DNA of 64,000 nucleotides from Ceratorhiza oryzae-sativae. Its lineage: Eukaryota; Basidiomycota; Agaricomycetes; Cantharellales; Ceratobasidiaceae. This document shows, one piece after another, positions 54,205 through 64,000 of this stretch (its first letter is position 1; every line of letters begins with the position of its first letter). The position numbers and the translations under genes were made by a program. Below the pieces are notes generated by a model. It saw only the letters and a program-made list of their open reading frames with translations. It was not told where the DNA came from and did not search any database. The stretch covers positions 1,240,001 through 1,304,000 of the forward strand of contig JARWMV010000234.1 in the NCBI GenBank assembly GCA_030998015.1, given 5' to 3'.

Positions 54205-54311
54205 TTCGTTCAGGACGCGGTCGAGAGCAAATCTTTACTCGGCGCTTGCCTACTTTCTGGCGTGTTGTGTGCGGCTATGCAGCCGAGACACCCACTCCTA
54301 TCCACCACATC
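54205..54311. promoter_or_regulatory. shared divergent promoter DHX35 / SYF2
   Basis: Only 107 bases lie between the start codons of two spliceosome genes read in opposite directions. No TATA box is evident. Confidence 0.5.
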
Positions 54312-55465
54312 ATGGCCTCTCGTCAACCAAAACAAGCAGAACTCTCCCAGGCAGAAAACACAGATTTTCATACGCCTGCTGCTGATGCTATTGTCGAGGA
54401 GCAAATTGCTGCTGCTGAGCCGGCGGATGCCACCGGGAGCGATGAAGAGACCAGCGAGACCAACCCCAATGCTGGTGGAGAGGAAGGAGGAAGCGGGGCG
54501 GCAACCCCCAAGCTTACGATGGAGGAGCGAGCAGCCAAGATGGCACAGTTGAGAGCCAAGATGGTACGTTGCCATCTAAACTCTCATCATCTCATCATGT
54601 TTACCTATGATAATGCCAGCGGGACTCGACCGCCGCAAATCGAAAGGACCTGATTGCAGAGCACAACAAGTCCAAGTTTAGCGCCAAAGAGGCGGCACGA
54701 AACGAAAAGCAGCGACGGCTGGCTGAGACGCTCCGTGAGGCGGTCGATGCAGAGGACCGTGGCGAGGACCTCGAACGTCGAAAGAACTGGGAGTACAGCA
54801 TTGAGGAGAATGATGAGTGGGAGAAGCGCAAGGCAAGGAAGGAGCGAAGGGCCGACTTCCAGTTTCATGGTGTGTATGGCATGGATCCGCTATGGTTTAG
54901 GCTTTCATTAAACCAACTTCATTACAGATGATGCACACGCTGCCCGAAGAAAGTATAAGAAGGATTTGGACTTGCTCAAGCTGGACCTCGCAGCCTACCA
55001 GGCACAAAAAGAAGCCGCTCTTGGTCAAGGCTCATCGTCAGCTCTTCAGTCATTCTCAAGCGGTAGCACCTCCAATGCTCTAACCGCGTCGGAACACCTC
55101 TACCGTGACGCTAATTCGCTTCTGTATGGTGATAACAAGCCATCAGAAGAAGCAATTGATCGAGTGGTCAACAAGCTCAACCTAGAGTAAGTGGTATCTC
55201 GCCTTGGTTTGTATCGCCTGCGCTCAACTTGATTTATTTTTATCTCAGTATCGACAAGCGAGCCAAGTTCTCGCGAAAACGTACCAACGAAGAAGAGGGA
55301 GATATTACATATATCAACGAACGCAACAAAGTTTTCAACAAGAAGGTAAGCCTTCGGCACGCTAGCAAGCCAATCGTGTCTGACATACTCTCTCAGATCG
55401 CCCGCTTCTACGACAAGTATACTGCTGAGACACGCGCGTCCTTTGAGCGTGGTACTGCCATCTAG
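54312..55465 (+). CDS. SYF2: pre-mRNA splicing factor Syf2
   Basis: Syf2 belongs to the Prp19-associated complex and works with Cef1/Cdc5 in the active spliceosome. The N-terminus MASRQPKQAELSQAENTD is acidic. The Syf2 domain follows: AAKMAQLRAKM, ANRKDLIAEHNKSKFSAKEA, KNWEYSIEENDEWEKR and HAARRKYKKDLDLLKLDLAA, then YQAQKEA. The C-terminus has ANSLLYGDNKPSEEAIDRVV and TYINERNKVFNKK, then IARFYDKYTAETRASFERGT, ending at 55465. Introns of 45-65 bp fall at about 54563-54618, 54868-54928, 55188-55248 and 55346-55396. Length (about 300 residues) is normal. Confidence 0.95.
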
Positions 55466-55761
55466 AACCCGTCATCTACCTTGTACAGTAGACCCACGAC
55501 GTTTTGTACTTCATTGCATAATCGCCCTGTATAACACTAAAACTATGTCTATGGCATGACCCTGCGTATTTATCTGTCGGCCCGGCCAGAATTCGAGCGA
55601 AATCGTGAAACTATCATTACTATAGAGTACAACAGGAAACGTACATGAGACATCAGGCGTCTAGACGTGTATCAGTATAAGGAATTAGTTTATGTTTTTT
55701 GGTTTGTTCGAAAATCCCCAAACTGAAACCAATCATGAAAAGGCTAAAACGTGCATGACGC

Positions 55762-57026
55762 TCATGCAACAAAGGGCGTCCTCAAGGCGCCACGACCGGA
55801 TCGACGCACACTAGTACGCGTAAAGTCCCAACCTCTGCGCTCCTGTTGCTCGGCACTGCGGACCGTAGCCTCGATGATGGAAGCTCGAGGGCGCGTGACA
55901 CCACGAGGACGAGCGGGCCCATCAATCGTGGTCACATTTGTAGTATACGTCCTGGTCTGCTGATGACGAAGGGGCAAATTGGGGAATGAGGTGCGCACAA
56001 CCGAGTCGAGCTTTGGCCAGATTTCGTCTGAGGTACGACCCGAAAGAGTAACAAGTTTAGTCGCCGATGGATTAACGGTAGACACGTAATAGTTGAGCAA
56101 AGGTGATGTGTGAGCGTCAAACTGTTCCAAACGACGACGGAAAGTTTCCTAGATCCAATGAACGCGTGAGTTGGTTGCGTCCGTGCGGGAATATCGGGGC
56201 GGACATACCTCATTATCATCCGGGCGTTTAACGAGCGACTCGCCGGTCACGTCATCTCGACCTTCGACGCGGGGTCGGTTGTAGGAGGTATTGTAAACCC
56301 GCCCGGACGGAAGGTGGACCCAACGGTCTAACAGACCAACGTGAGAACTGTGGTGATTCTGGGACGATGGTGCGATGACTCACCAGCGATGCGGCTGATG
56401 ATGACATCGTCCGGCACATCCAAATTTACAATGAGCGAGAGTGGTTGGCCCAGGTGCTCATCCAAGAGCTTTCCTTGCGCAAGGGTACGCGGAAAGCCGT
56501 CGAGGATCCAGTGTTGGCCGTTCAGAGCATCGAGCCTCTCAGAGACAATCTCGGTGATCATCTCGTCCGGGACAAGGCCTATAAGCGCAAGGTTGTGAGC
56601 ATACTGGTAGTAGAGTCTGTGCGTAGTTAAAACGTACCCCCTTGAGCGACAATGGCCTCGGCTTCCTTTCCTATGTCACTTTTCTCCGCAATGTGCTGGC
56701 GGAGAAGGTCGCCTGCACTGAGGAAGCGGACGTTATACTTGGCCATGAGCCGACTGGATAGTGTTCCCTTGCCAGCTCCCTAAGGCGCATACAAAATCAG
56801 CACTAGCTATAACAGGCAAGGAGCAAGCATGACTTACAGGCTTGCCAAACATCAGCATCCGCAGAATACCGTCACTTCCAGAGGATGGGGCCCCAAACGA
56901 GTCGAAAAATACTGGCTCGGCTTTGGCAGCAGAAGATGAGCTCACAAACCGCACGGATGAGACTATCCTCGCGGTCTTGAGTTGAGGTAGGCCAGCGGAT
57001 CGTACACGGATAGATACAAACGCCAT
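55762..57026 (-). CDS. mitochondrial adenylate kinase (GTP:AMP phosphotransferase type)
   Basis: A nucleoside monophosphate kinase of the mitochondrial matrix (AK3/Adk2 group) that moves a phosphate from a nucleoside triphosphate to AMP. The N-terminus [20 protein letters not shown] with a Ser-rich stretch is a targeting sequence. The P-loop is [19 protein letters not shown]; then come [39 protein letters not shown] and [20 protein letters not shown], with [20 protein letters not shown] in the lid. The short lid has no zinc-binding Cys, as in AK3. A tail of about 65 residues after the usual end is rich in Arg, Thr and Pro and is unlike the family. Four introns of about 50-70 bp occur. The end is at 55762. 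Confidence 0.92.
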
Positions 57027-57507
57027 ATCGAACGTCGATGGATCTGAGATACAAGAATGAGATGGGAAGGAGATGGACTGGGGCTGAGTTCTAGGTCGTG
57101 GTTCTCGGTCGTAGTTTATATATCCGACGCAAGGTCTCAGAGTCGAACAACAATGGCAGTGTCGTACGAGGAGGACGTCAGTAGCTCAGGGCTGTATCCC
57201 CAACCAGGCGCAGAGTTGAGGTTTAAGATGCCCCACAAGACGTGATCATTGCCAATTTGTCCGGTTCCTTGATTTGAAACCCGCTGAACCAGGAACAGCC
57301 ACCGTCCGAATGATTGGCGTCTCCAACTATTCAACCGAGTCTTCTCGCTCAAATCGCTAAATTAACCTGCGCTCGGAGCAAATCACGGACCTTGGGTTAT
57401 GATGCCGCTATATTACCGAGCGAGCAATAAAGGTACTCGGGCGTGCAAAAATATTCACGATAACATACATACGTTCAACACATGTACGGACCAAACGAGA
57501 CGTGACC

Positions 57508-57533
57508 AAACGAAACGAAACGAAACGAAACGA
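57508..57533. repeat. AAACG pentanucleotide microsatellite
   Basis: About five tandem AAACG units, with further imperfect copies to about 57555, lie in the 3' flank of the C2H2 gene that ends at 57680. Confidence 0.8.
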
Positions 57534-57679
57534 GACCAGATGAAGCGAAACGAATAATCGAAAGGCAATGGTATAGGAATCAAAGTGGGCAAGCCTTCAC
57601 AAGGAGGGGCGTAGTTGGGGAATATTGCCGCCCCACCCAATGAATCATACAAATCCTAGAAAGAGCCCTCGAAAACGTA

Positions 57680-58656
57680 TTACAGATCCAAAGAGTCGAG
57701 CGGAGACCAGTCTTGCGGGTGACGCTGTTTCATGTGTTCACGCAGGTTGTGGCTCCTGGTGTAGACCTTTCTACAGTGTGGACAATAATGGTCTTTCTTG
57801 CCATGAGCTCGCCGCCACTCATAGACACGCTTGTACTGCCCAGGATCTTTGGCTCGTCTTAAGCAATGGCAATCAGGTATTAAGCAGTGAGTTTCTTTGG
57901 TATTAGGATCCTCCCAATAGAGCCGCGAATCAGCGGCACTGCCCACAGAACTTGGCGACACTGATGGAGAACCGAGGCTCCCCTCTCGGTTGAGTACAGT
58001 TTGAGCATAGCCTTGGTCAGGAGTGCTTCCTTCGAGCCGAGCGCCATAGGGGATGGGGCTGTGACACAAAAAAATCAGAAAGTGTTAGCTATCATGATGT
58101 GCCCCACACGAATTGAAACAGCCACTTACCGCTCCAGGGTATACGCTGAGGAAGTCGCAATCTGAGGCATGTCAAGGCCACCATAAACGTCGGGTTGTGG
58201 CATGGGGGAATGGTCCGTTTGGGAGTTTTGACCGAGAGCTCCGAAGATGGACTGTAAATACAGATCGAGCGTTTCCCAGTATTCAACGAGCGACGAAAAC
58301 GAATGTAATGGCGGCGAGAATCCTGGCGGCCATGGTTGAAACAGGTAGTGAGGATGAACCAATTCTATCGGCTGGTACACCTCTTGGAGGGTTAAACTGC
58401 CCAGGTTCCTAAGCCTCCACTCGGTTACCCCGGGGGAGGGTGTGGGGTCGACAGTAGCGCCGATAGCTGGTGTATATGCGTGGGTGAGCGGGGAAGACAA
58501 AGGTCTGGGCAGTGTAGTAACCGCATACAACGACGTCAAGATGTTAGTAACTCCCCGCACGACGACGGTCAACGAAGGACAAGTTGCTTACAAGCCACTG
58601 AGAAAGGAATTCCATTCTTCCTCGTTGGTATACCGCTCGCCGTCGATGGGATCCAT
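57680..58656 (-). CDS. small C2H2 zinc-finger protein
   Basis: Function unknown; probably a nuclear DNA-binding protein. ATG 58656 begins MDPIDGERYTNEEEWNSFL. The second exon is Pro-rich and hydrophobic (VYQPIELVHPHYLFQPWPPG, SLVEYWETLDLYLQSIFGAL). The third carries CLIPDCHCLRRAKDPGQYKR, then a standard C2H2 finger CPHCRKVYTRSHNLREHMKQ with its final His just after. The Cys-rich part before the finger (CxxxxCxC) could form a second, non-standard finger. The protein of about 280 residues ends DWSPLDSLDL at 57680. The finger at the C-terminus and the low-complexity front match many orphan basidiomycete regulators. The genomic context gives no target. Confidence 0.78.
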
Positions 58657-60744
58657 TGAAGGCAGAGGAGTAGGCTGAAAGGGAGAGGGCGCCAGTGGAC
58701 CGCTCCCAAAGCCGATTCGTGCGCATATAAGGGGGCGCGATCCTATGGCTTGAGCACGAGTCTGACGCTCTGGCGAGCGAACACCGCCTATTGTACGGCT
58801 CGGAACGGGAAGCTGATTTCGGGTGTTTGGGTCGACTGTGGGAGATGAGGTTCGGCGAACGTCGTCGGGAAACAGTTCGCCGGTTCATTATCCCAATCCG
58901 GGCGTCAGATGAGTACATTTACTGGCAAAAGCGCATAGATCGGCGCGAAAAGCTCAATCCGTTCCTGAAAGACCAAACAAGCCCCGCTTCGGCGCATACA
59001 CACGCAAAACCTTACTCACACCCAAAGTTGGGAACAATTTTGATTCAATGCTACAAATGACGCATATATCTCTGTTTTATGATCGGTGGCAAACGAGAAG
59101 ACATCCAGAACTGGCTTAAAGCGCATATTCGCGACGACCGGGTGTCCCCTCAGCGCTTGTGTATCTTAATGCCATGACTACGGCCCAGCCACTCAATGGG
59201 CCTTGTATTCATGAAAGACAAAAGGTTCAGCTGTGGTACTTCTTACGCAGCAGCAGCCCCTCACTTCAGCCTGAGTGTACACAGCTTTTGGCTTGCGCTA
59301 GGGCCAACAATGCTGATGGGGTGGCGGTTATAGGTCAGACAGCAGAAACGACAAGATCTACCACGCAAAGCCCTTGAGGTTTCCCGAACAGATCGGACGC
59401 CCTTCCGTCGGGAACAAAATTGATTTGGACTAGGGTCGTCGCCAATGCGCGGTAGGCGGGATTTATTTGCACCTTCACGTGATCACGGGAGCAAATTTTT
59501 CTTCAGAACACAATAGTTCCCTAATTCACAAAAGCTACATCCGTAGATTGAATTTATTATCTGAAAGGAAAGTGTGTGGAGATATGCGACTATCAACTTG
59601 GATTGGTGCGCACTTGGGATTCGTAGTCTGCGTTGCGATAAAAGTAAATAGTATAACTAGTGACCGGTATATATTTGAGGTTATATCTGTGTATACTTTC
59701 TCTCAGGAAACAAACTCCCAGATTTAAATGCGCATTGGGAGGCCGCATATATTCACAACCCAACGATGCGGAAATTTTCTTGAGCGCAGGAAATACGCAA
59801 GGATCAGCTCCTATCCTATCTGAGACCACCGCGACAGTTTAGGGATTACGCATTTAGGTAGCGAAGGCGATGTAAAATAAACTCCGCCACGGCCAAAAGT
59901 CCGTGCCCGGGCCAAACGTGTTACTTTTACGAAAGAAAATGCTGCCTAGGCTATGTGCCAGACGTACCCGTATCCCACCGGAGGTTCCGACAAGAAAGTA
60001 ATTTACAAAGGGCGGGGATTGTGTGGTGTGTACGCGCCGGAGTCAACCGCCCCGTTCCGGTCGATCAGTGGCAAAATTAAATGCTTAAATGTGAACATCC
60101 CCCTATTAAGCGAAGCGTATCGGCAGAAGCGAGTGTGTGTGATGCATCGTTGGGAAAATCCCGGCGCATACAGCCTCCGATCTTCGATCGTCTAGGCGGG
60201 GCTTGCGCCGGACGGGCGCATCAGCGCATCAAACGAGCTCAAGCGCCGCAAGACCAGATGATGTTGTAGAAGGCCAACAAACAAGGCGAAGCACTTTGTA
60301 TGCGCGTGTCTCGTCCGGCGTAGATGTATGCCGCTCCGGCGCATGAAGCAAATGGCGAAAAGCGGGCTGCTACTCAGTTCGAATACCATTCTCGTCGCAT
60401 ACATGGAGGTGCTGGCAAGCCTCGATTGTCTCTATGCCATTTCCGAAGAATGTGCGAGAAGTTCCTATATATGCAAACATATAACGTACGTGGGGCAAGG
60501 GCTTAGACAATAATCGTAGTTCTTGACGCATGGTTCACACGGTTATTGTATTTAAAGACTTGGACAATTCAAGTTCTTGGATTTAAGTTCCATTCATTCG
60601 CCAAGTACACAACCAATCCTCCACAACGTTGCTATGCTTATAACAAATCGCCCTACTATCATAAATGCGTGTTCGTGAGGTCATGTAAATCTGTTTGTTC
60701 TGCACCCATAGTCCAACAATGAGAAATATGCACGTTTCCAGCTT
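58657..60744. other. gene-free stretch between two C2H2 genes
   Basis: About 2.1 kb. No frame longer than about 120 codons, no recognisable protein and no RNA gene. The first 300 bases are the probable promoter of the C2H2 gene on the left and the last 200 the 3' flank of the one on the right. The middle part (59000-60500) could be old transposon debris, but no motif proves it. Confidence 0.45.
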
Positions 60745-62352
60745 CTACTTTTTGTTCTGTCCAAGGTACGTTTTTGGTTGATATCGCCTAGCAACATGAG
60801 GCGTGCCTTCATAGACCTTGTAGTGTCGCTCTAGAGCGTCTTTTCTGTTAAACGATCTCCCGCATTCATGACACTTGAACTCGATCTCATCTTCTCCATG
60901 CGCCGTACGTCGGTGGCGCGTCACGTCACACTCTTTGGTGAACGTCTTGTTGCAGATGTCGCACCGACGAGACTTGTACGGCTTCTTTTTGCGAGCTCGG
61001 CTCGGTTTTCGACGCTGTCTGGTTCCACTGGTGACGCTAGAATCTCCACTCTTACTAGATGATTATCAAGGAAGGGTGAGTTCTGGACAATAGGCAGGGT
61101 CCTAAATGGAAAAAAAGAGCGCTTACCTGGGTCCATCAGCATCTTCAGGTTCGCTAAGCTCAGACGAGCCTTCGTCGTCTTCGTCGCCTCGTGTTGAATC
61201 TCGTGCTGAGGCGCCCCTTTTTTCTCCATTCAGATACGTCGGTCGCTGTGTCAGACTGGCATCTGATTTAGACCTGGTGGAAAATTGGGGAAGATTAGAT
61301 GTCTGGTCATCATGTCCGTTTTGTACGTCATCCAAGACACACCTCGATCCAGCTGGCCGCGCCGAATGTATTGATCGATATGTGGGAGGTGAGCCTGGCC
61401 CGAATGACGGGCCAGTAACCGTGGGTGGCGCAGCATCTGGTGATCTCGCGTGGATCGATGGCAGGGGTGGCAGCGGAGGCGAGAGTGGTGGCTACGATAC
61501 ACGTTAGTAAAATCGATCAAGTTGTGGAGCATTTGTCGGTCGCGTACCATATGGCGAGCGTTATACCCATAGTATGGCGCATGTTGCGGAGCACCAGTCA
61601 CGTACGGCGCGGGCTGAAAGTAGTTGGCGTACGTAGGCTCTTGATCTAGCCGGTCGATATCCAAGCTCCGACTCGGACGTCGCTATAGATCGGCAAGAAA
61701 AAAAAAAAAGAGAGCAATACCATGACCAAATCAGCTGCCGGAAGCCTAATGCAGCGCGAAACGTGGCGCCGCACCTTCTCCGGTATAGCAGCAACCTGAT
61801 CGCCGTCTCGAGCGTCGGGATACAGGTTGAAGTTGCGGAATTCAAACGTGAGACGGCGGGAGCGCGGTGAGCCTTCCTCGTCGGCTGCGGGACGCAAAAT
61901 GGCAAAGTGCATGGCGCCCATCAGTCAACCATTCATCACCCGCCCAGCACGGGCCATGTATATACGACGCTGCAGGCCGTTGCACGCAGCAGGCCAGAGC
62001 GAAAAACGACCGCAGAGCAGAAGAAGGAAAAAAGACACTTACAGATGTCAATCGGCTCGTCTGCCCGTTCCCCTCGACCGCGATGGCGCGTCGAACGCAC
62101 AAACGAGTCGACATGGCGCACGATGCGTCCGTCGGGGCTGAGCAGTAGCCCGTTGCCGATGGGCCTGTTCACGTTGTCATCGTCCGGCTGGCGAGGGCTG
62201 ACAGGGCTGTCGTCGCCCGAGGAGGTGGACTGCCGCGGGCGATGGGCGGCAAGGTGGTCGGCCTCTGTCCATTCGTCCGGGTGCTCGCGCACAGTGCGGA
62301 CGGTGAGCGGTATGGGTGACGCCAGGTGCCCGTGAGCTGACCATGCGTTCAT
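60745..62352 (-). CDS. C2H2 zinc-finger protein with two C-terminal fingers
   Basis: A probable transcription factor of unknown target. The first exon begins MNAWSAHGHLASPIPLTVRT at 62352 and includes NVNRPIGNGLLLSPDGRIVR. The second has MHFAILRPAADEEGSPRSRR and then LTFEFRNFNLYPDARDGDQV. The third is DIDRLDQEPTYANYFQPAPY. An acidic/Ser-rich exon follows, then a basic patch PSRARKKKPYKSR leading into two fingers: CDICNKTFTKECDVTRHRRT plus AH, and CHECGRSFNRKDALERHYKV. The second finger ends with YE where the last His would be, so its fourth zinc ligand is not certain. The protein ends TYLGQNKK at 60745. The frame is open upstream of the chosen ATG to about 62607, so a longer start is possible. 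Confidence 0.72.
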
Positions 62353-64000
62353 GGGGGCAGCGGGGCGGATCGACGGGCGGGTCTGGTGGGAGGCGCGACG
62401 AGAGCGGTGCCGGGCGCAAAGGCGGTGTCCAGTCGGGAAAAAGAAGGGCTGGGAGCCGCGCGAGCGTGTGGCCAGGCTGCCGCGGCTGCAGAGCAGAGTG
62501 CGCGAGAGAGGTCGAGGCGCCTCTCGGGACTGGTGGTCGACGAGCCGGCGCTGTAGCGGGCAAAACAGAGCCAAATGCGAGGACCGGCCGCTCCGTTGGG
62601 ACAACAAATGTGGGCGACAAAGGGAGATAGATCGTCAGCAGGCGCGATGCTTTCCGCACGACCACGACACCAAAAACGCGCGGGAATGAAGTCACAAAAG
62701 GCAGACACGGTGCCCTCGCCCCGAACGTCCAACCGGCCACGCGTGTGGGGGCCACGAGGCAGACGTCTGCGAGAACGCGTGTCCAAATCAAGGACAACGC
62801 TTGTCTTCCGAGGTTATCTACCCAAACCTAGCAATTTCGAACGCATGATTGGGGTCGTTGGGGGCACTGTGGAGAGAGTTTGGCTAGGCACAAACGCACA
62901 CCAAGTCGTCAACATATTCTGTCTATCAGACAAGTCTTCATCAAGGCTCACGATGAGCGGTTTTCCGCCTGGGTTGATCTCGAAGATCGTCGCCTGCTCG
63001 AGGTTGCGGCGCACTCTATCCTCGATTATTTCCAATCATTGAGATCCCGTTTGGTCGCATCAGCAATGGGCGGCTGGCTCCAGCTGAGCTATTGAGCACA
63101 CCGGGGTCGGGCGGGCCTCGTCAGAATGGCCGACATAAATACTTGTTTGAAATCGTCTCGAGTGGGACGACCCCAGGTGTAGTGTCATGCTTGGACCATC
63201 AGATGCAATCTATCAAAGCCCGCGGCTTATCATCCAGATAACACAAAGCACAAATGTAGACAACTATCGCGACATACGCCCGGCTTATAAGCTCACCGCT
63301 TCTGCTGCTTTCGGCTCCGGGCCTCACTTCCGCCGTGCAAACGGACTTCATAATACCATATTAGGATATTTTTACGGCCTGATCGTTTAATGTCTGCAAC
63401 GATCATACTCCAAAACATGCCATGCCTGTGCCAAATGCATCTGCATCACATGCCCATCGACGCCAACATCTGCGCCCATGGCTACAAACCTCCGGTGTTC
63501 CAAAGACGGGCAGCTCTCTACGCCGAATCTCAAGCCCAGCGGCACATGCGCAGGTTTATAGAAGCCGCTTGCTGCGATTCGCACGCCATTCATCATGTGG
63601 TTCTGCTCCAACTCGGTGGCTAGACTGTGGCTACGCCGTCCCACTCCGGCCCGAGACTGACCTCATTGGGACATCACTACGCACCCTCAAAACAAAAGAA
63701 GCCACCTCGTGAGCGGCTCTGCTTGGTCCGTGCACACATGACGAACAACCGACCCATACGGCCCAGACTGCCCAACGCCAGGCCCATTTCACTGCACCTC
63801 GAGGCATACGCACAGGACAGACGCCCTCCGAGTCACGCCAACTCAATTCACTCGAGGTTATGGGCAGCAAGCACCGAATTATCATAATGCTCTATGGAGG
63901 CTTGTAATGTAGTATGAAGTAGAACCTATGTTGGGGGGTTACAGAAATTCAAGTTTGAACGAAAGAGACCGGAGGAAATGACAATGACGCATACACATCA
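62353..64000. other. right-edge region without a supported gene
   Basis: The first part (to about 62800) is GC-rich and opens overlapping frames on both strands by composition; it is likely the promoter and leader of the C2H2 gene. From 62800 to 64000 there are several frames of 60-100 codons on each strand. None has a recognised domain or clear splice partners, and a gene that continues beyond 64000 cannot be excluded. Confidence 0.4.

Noticed and set aside
62177..62797. Long Pro/Arg-rich frames on both strands around 62.2-62.8 kb
   Set aside because: They overlap each other in several frames, as expected of GC-rich promoter or leader DNA. Only the part in frame with the C2H2 exons was kept.

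Overview
The window is nuclear DNA of a filamentous basidiomycete. Nearly every gene is cut by many 45-60 bp GT-AG introns, the gene families are those of Agaricomycetes (PRM1, POM1-type DYRK kinase, GMC oxidoreductase, S10 carboxypeptidase, Zn2Cys6 factor), and codon use is close to balanced GC. A Rhizoctonia-like (Ceratobasidiaceae) source is my guess from general style only; no marker proves it. No CRISPR array, operon, prophage or plasmid gene is present.

Layout. 1-2.2 kb: an unrecognised left-edge reading frame and a gene-free stretch with a possible small-RNA 3' end. 2.2-7.4 kb (minus): ARB1-like Argonaute chaperone subunit and CDC5/CEF1 splicing factor. 8.9-18.9 kb (plus): Zn2Cys6 transcription factor, PRM1 membrane fusion protein and serine carboxypeptidase. 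19-21.4 kb: gene-poor, with the 3' end of a dead LINE. 21.4-23.3 kb: U6 snRNA gene and RPP14 (minus), divergent from mitochondrial uL15 (plus). 23.7-30.2 kb: a very large DYRK/POM1 kinase. 30.5-33.9 kb (minus): RecQ-like helicase and GAR1. 34.1-41.2 kb (plus): UTP21, a NUP37-like WD40 protein and UPF3. 41.5-48.1 kb (minus): tRNA dimethylallyltransferase, a GMC oxidoreductase and a 2-hydroxyacid dehydrogenase. 48.3-51.3 kb (plus): PRP38 and the E1-beta subunit of branched-chain ketoacid dehydrogenase. 51.4-55.5 kb: DHX35 helicase (minus), divergent from SYF2 (plus). 55.8-62.4 kb (minus): mitochondrial adenylate kinase and two C2H2 zinc-finger proteins. 62.4-64 kb: nothing I can support.

How the genes relate. 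The window is unusually rich in RNA-metabolism genes: CDC5, SYF2, PRP38, DHX35 and U6 (spliceosome), GAR1 and UTP21 (rRNA processing), RPP14 (RNase P/MRP), the tRNA modifier, UPF3 (nonsense-mediated decay) and ARB1 (RNAi). They are separate transcription units, several in divergent pairs sharing 90-200 bp promoters. I see no evidence that they form one designed system.

Quality note. In several genes of the first 26 kb, conserved reading frames continue only if one base is added in a short C or G run. This looks like a sequence-error signature and affects the models of ARB1, CDC5, PRM1, the carboxypeptidase and the DYRK kinase. I found no previously undescribed system. The most interesting leads are a frame-neutral GC-AG intron inside UPF3, U6 with an extra 3' hairpin, and a U6-like T-rich tail near 1.95 kb.
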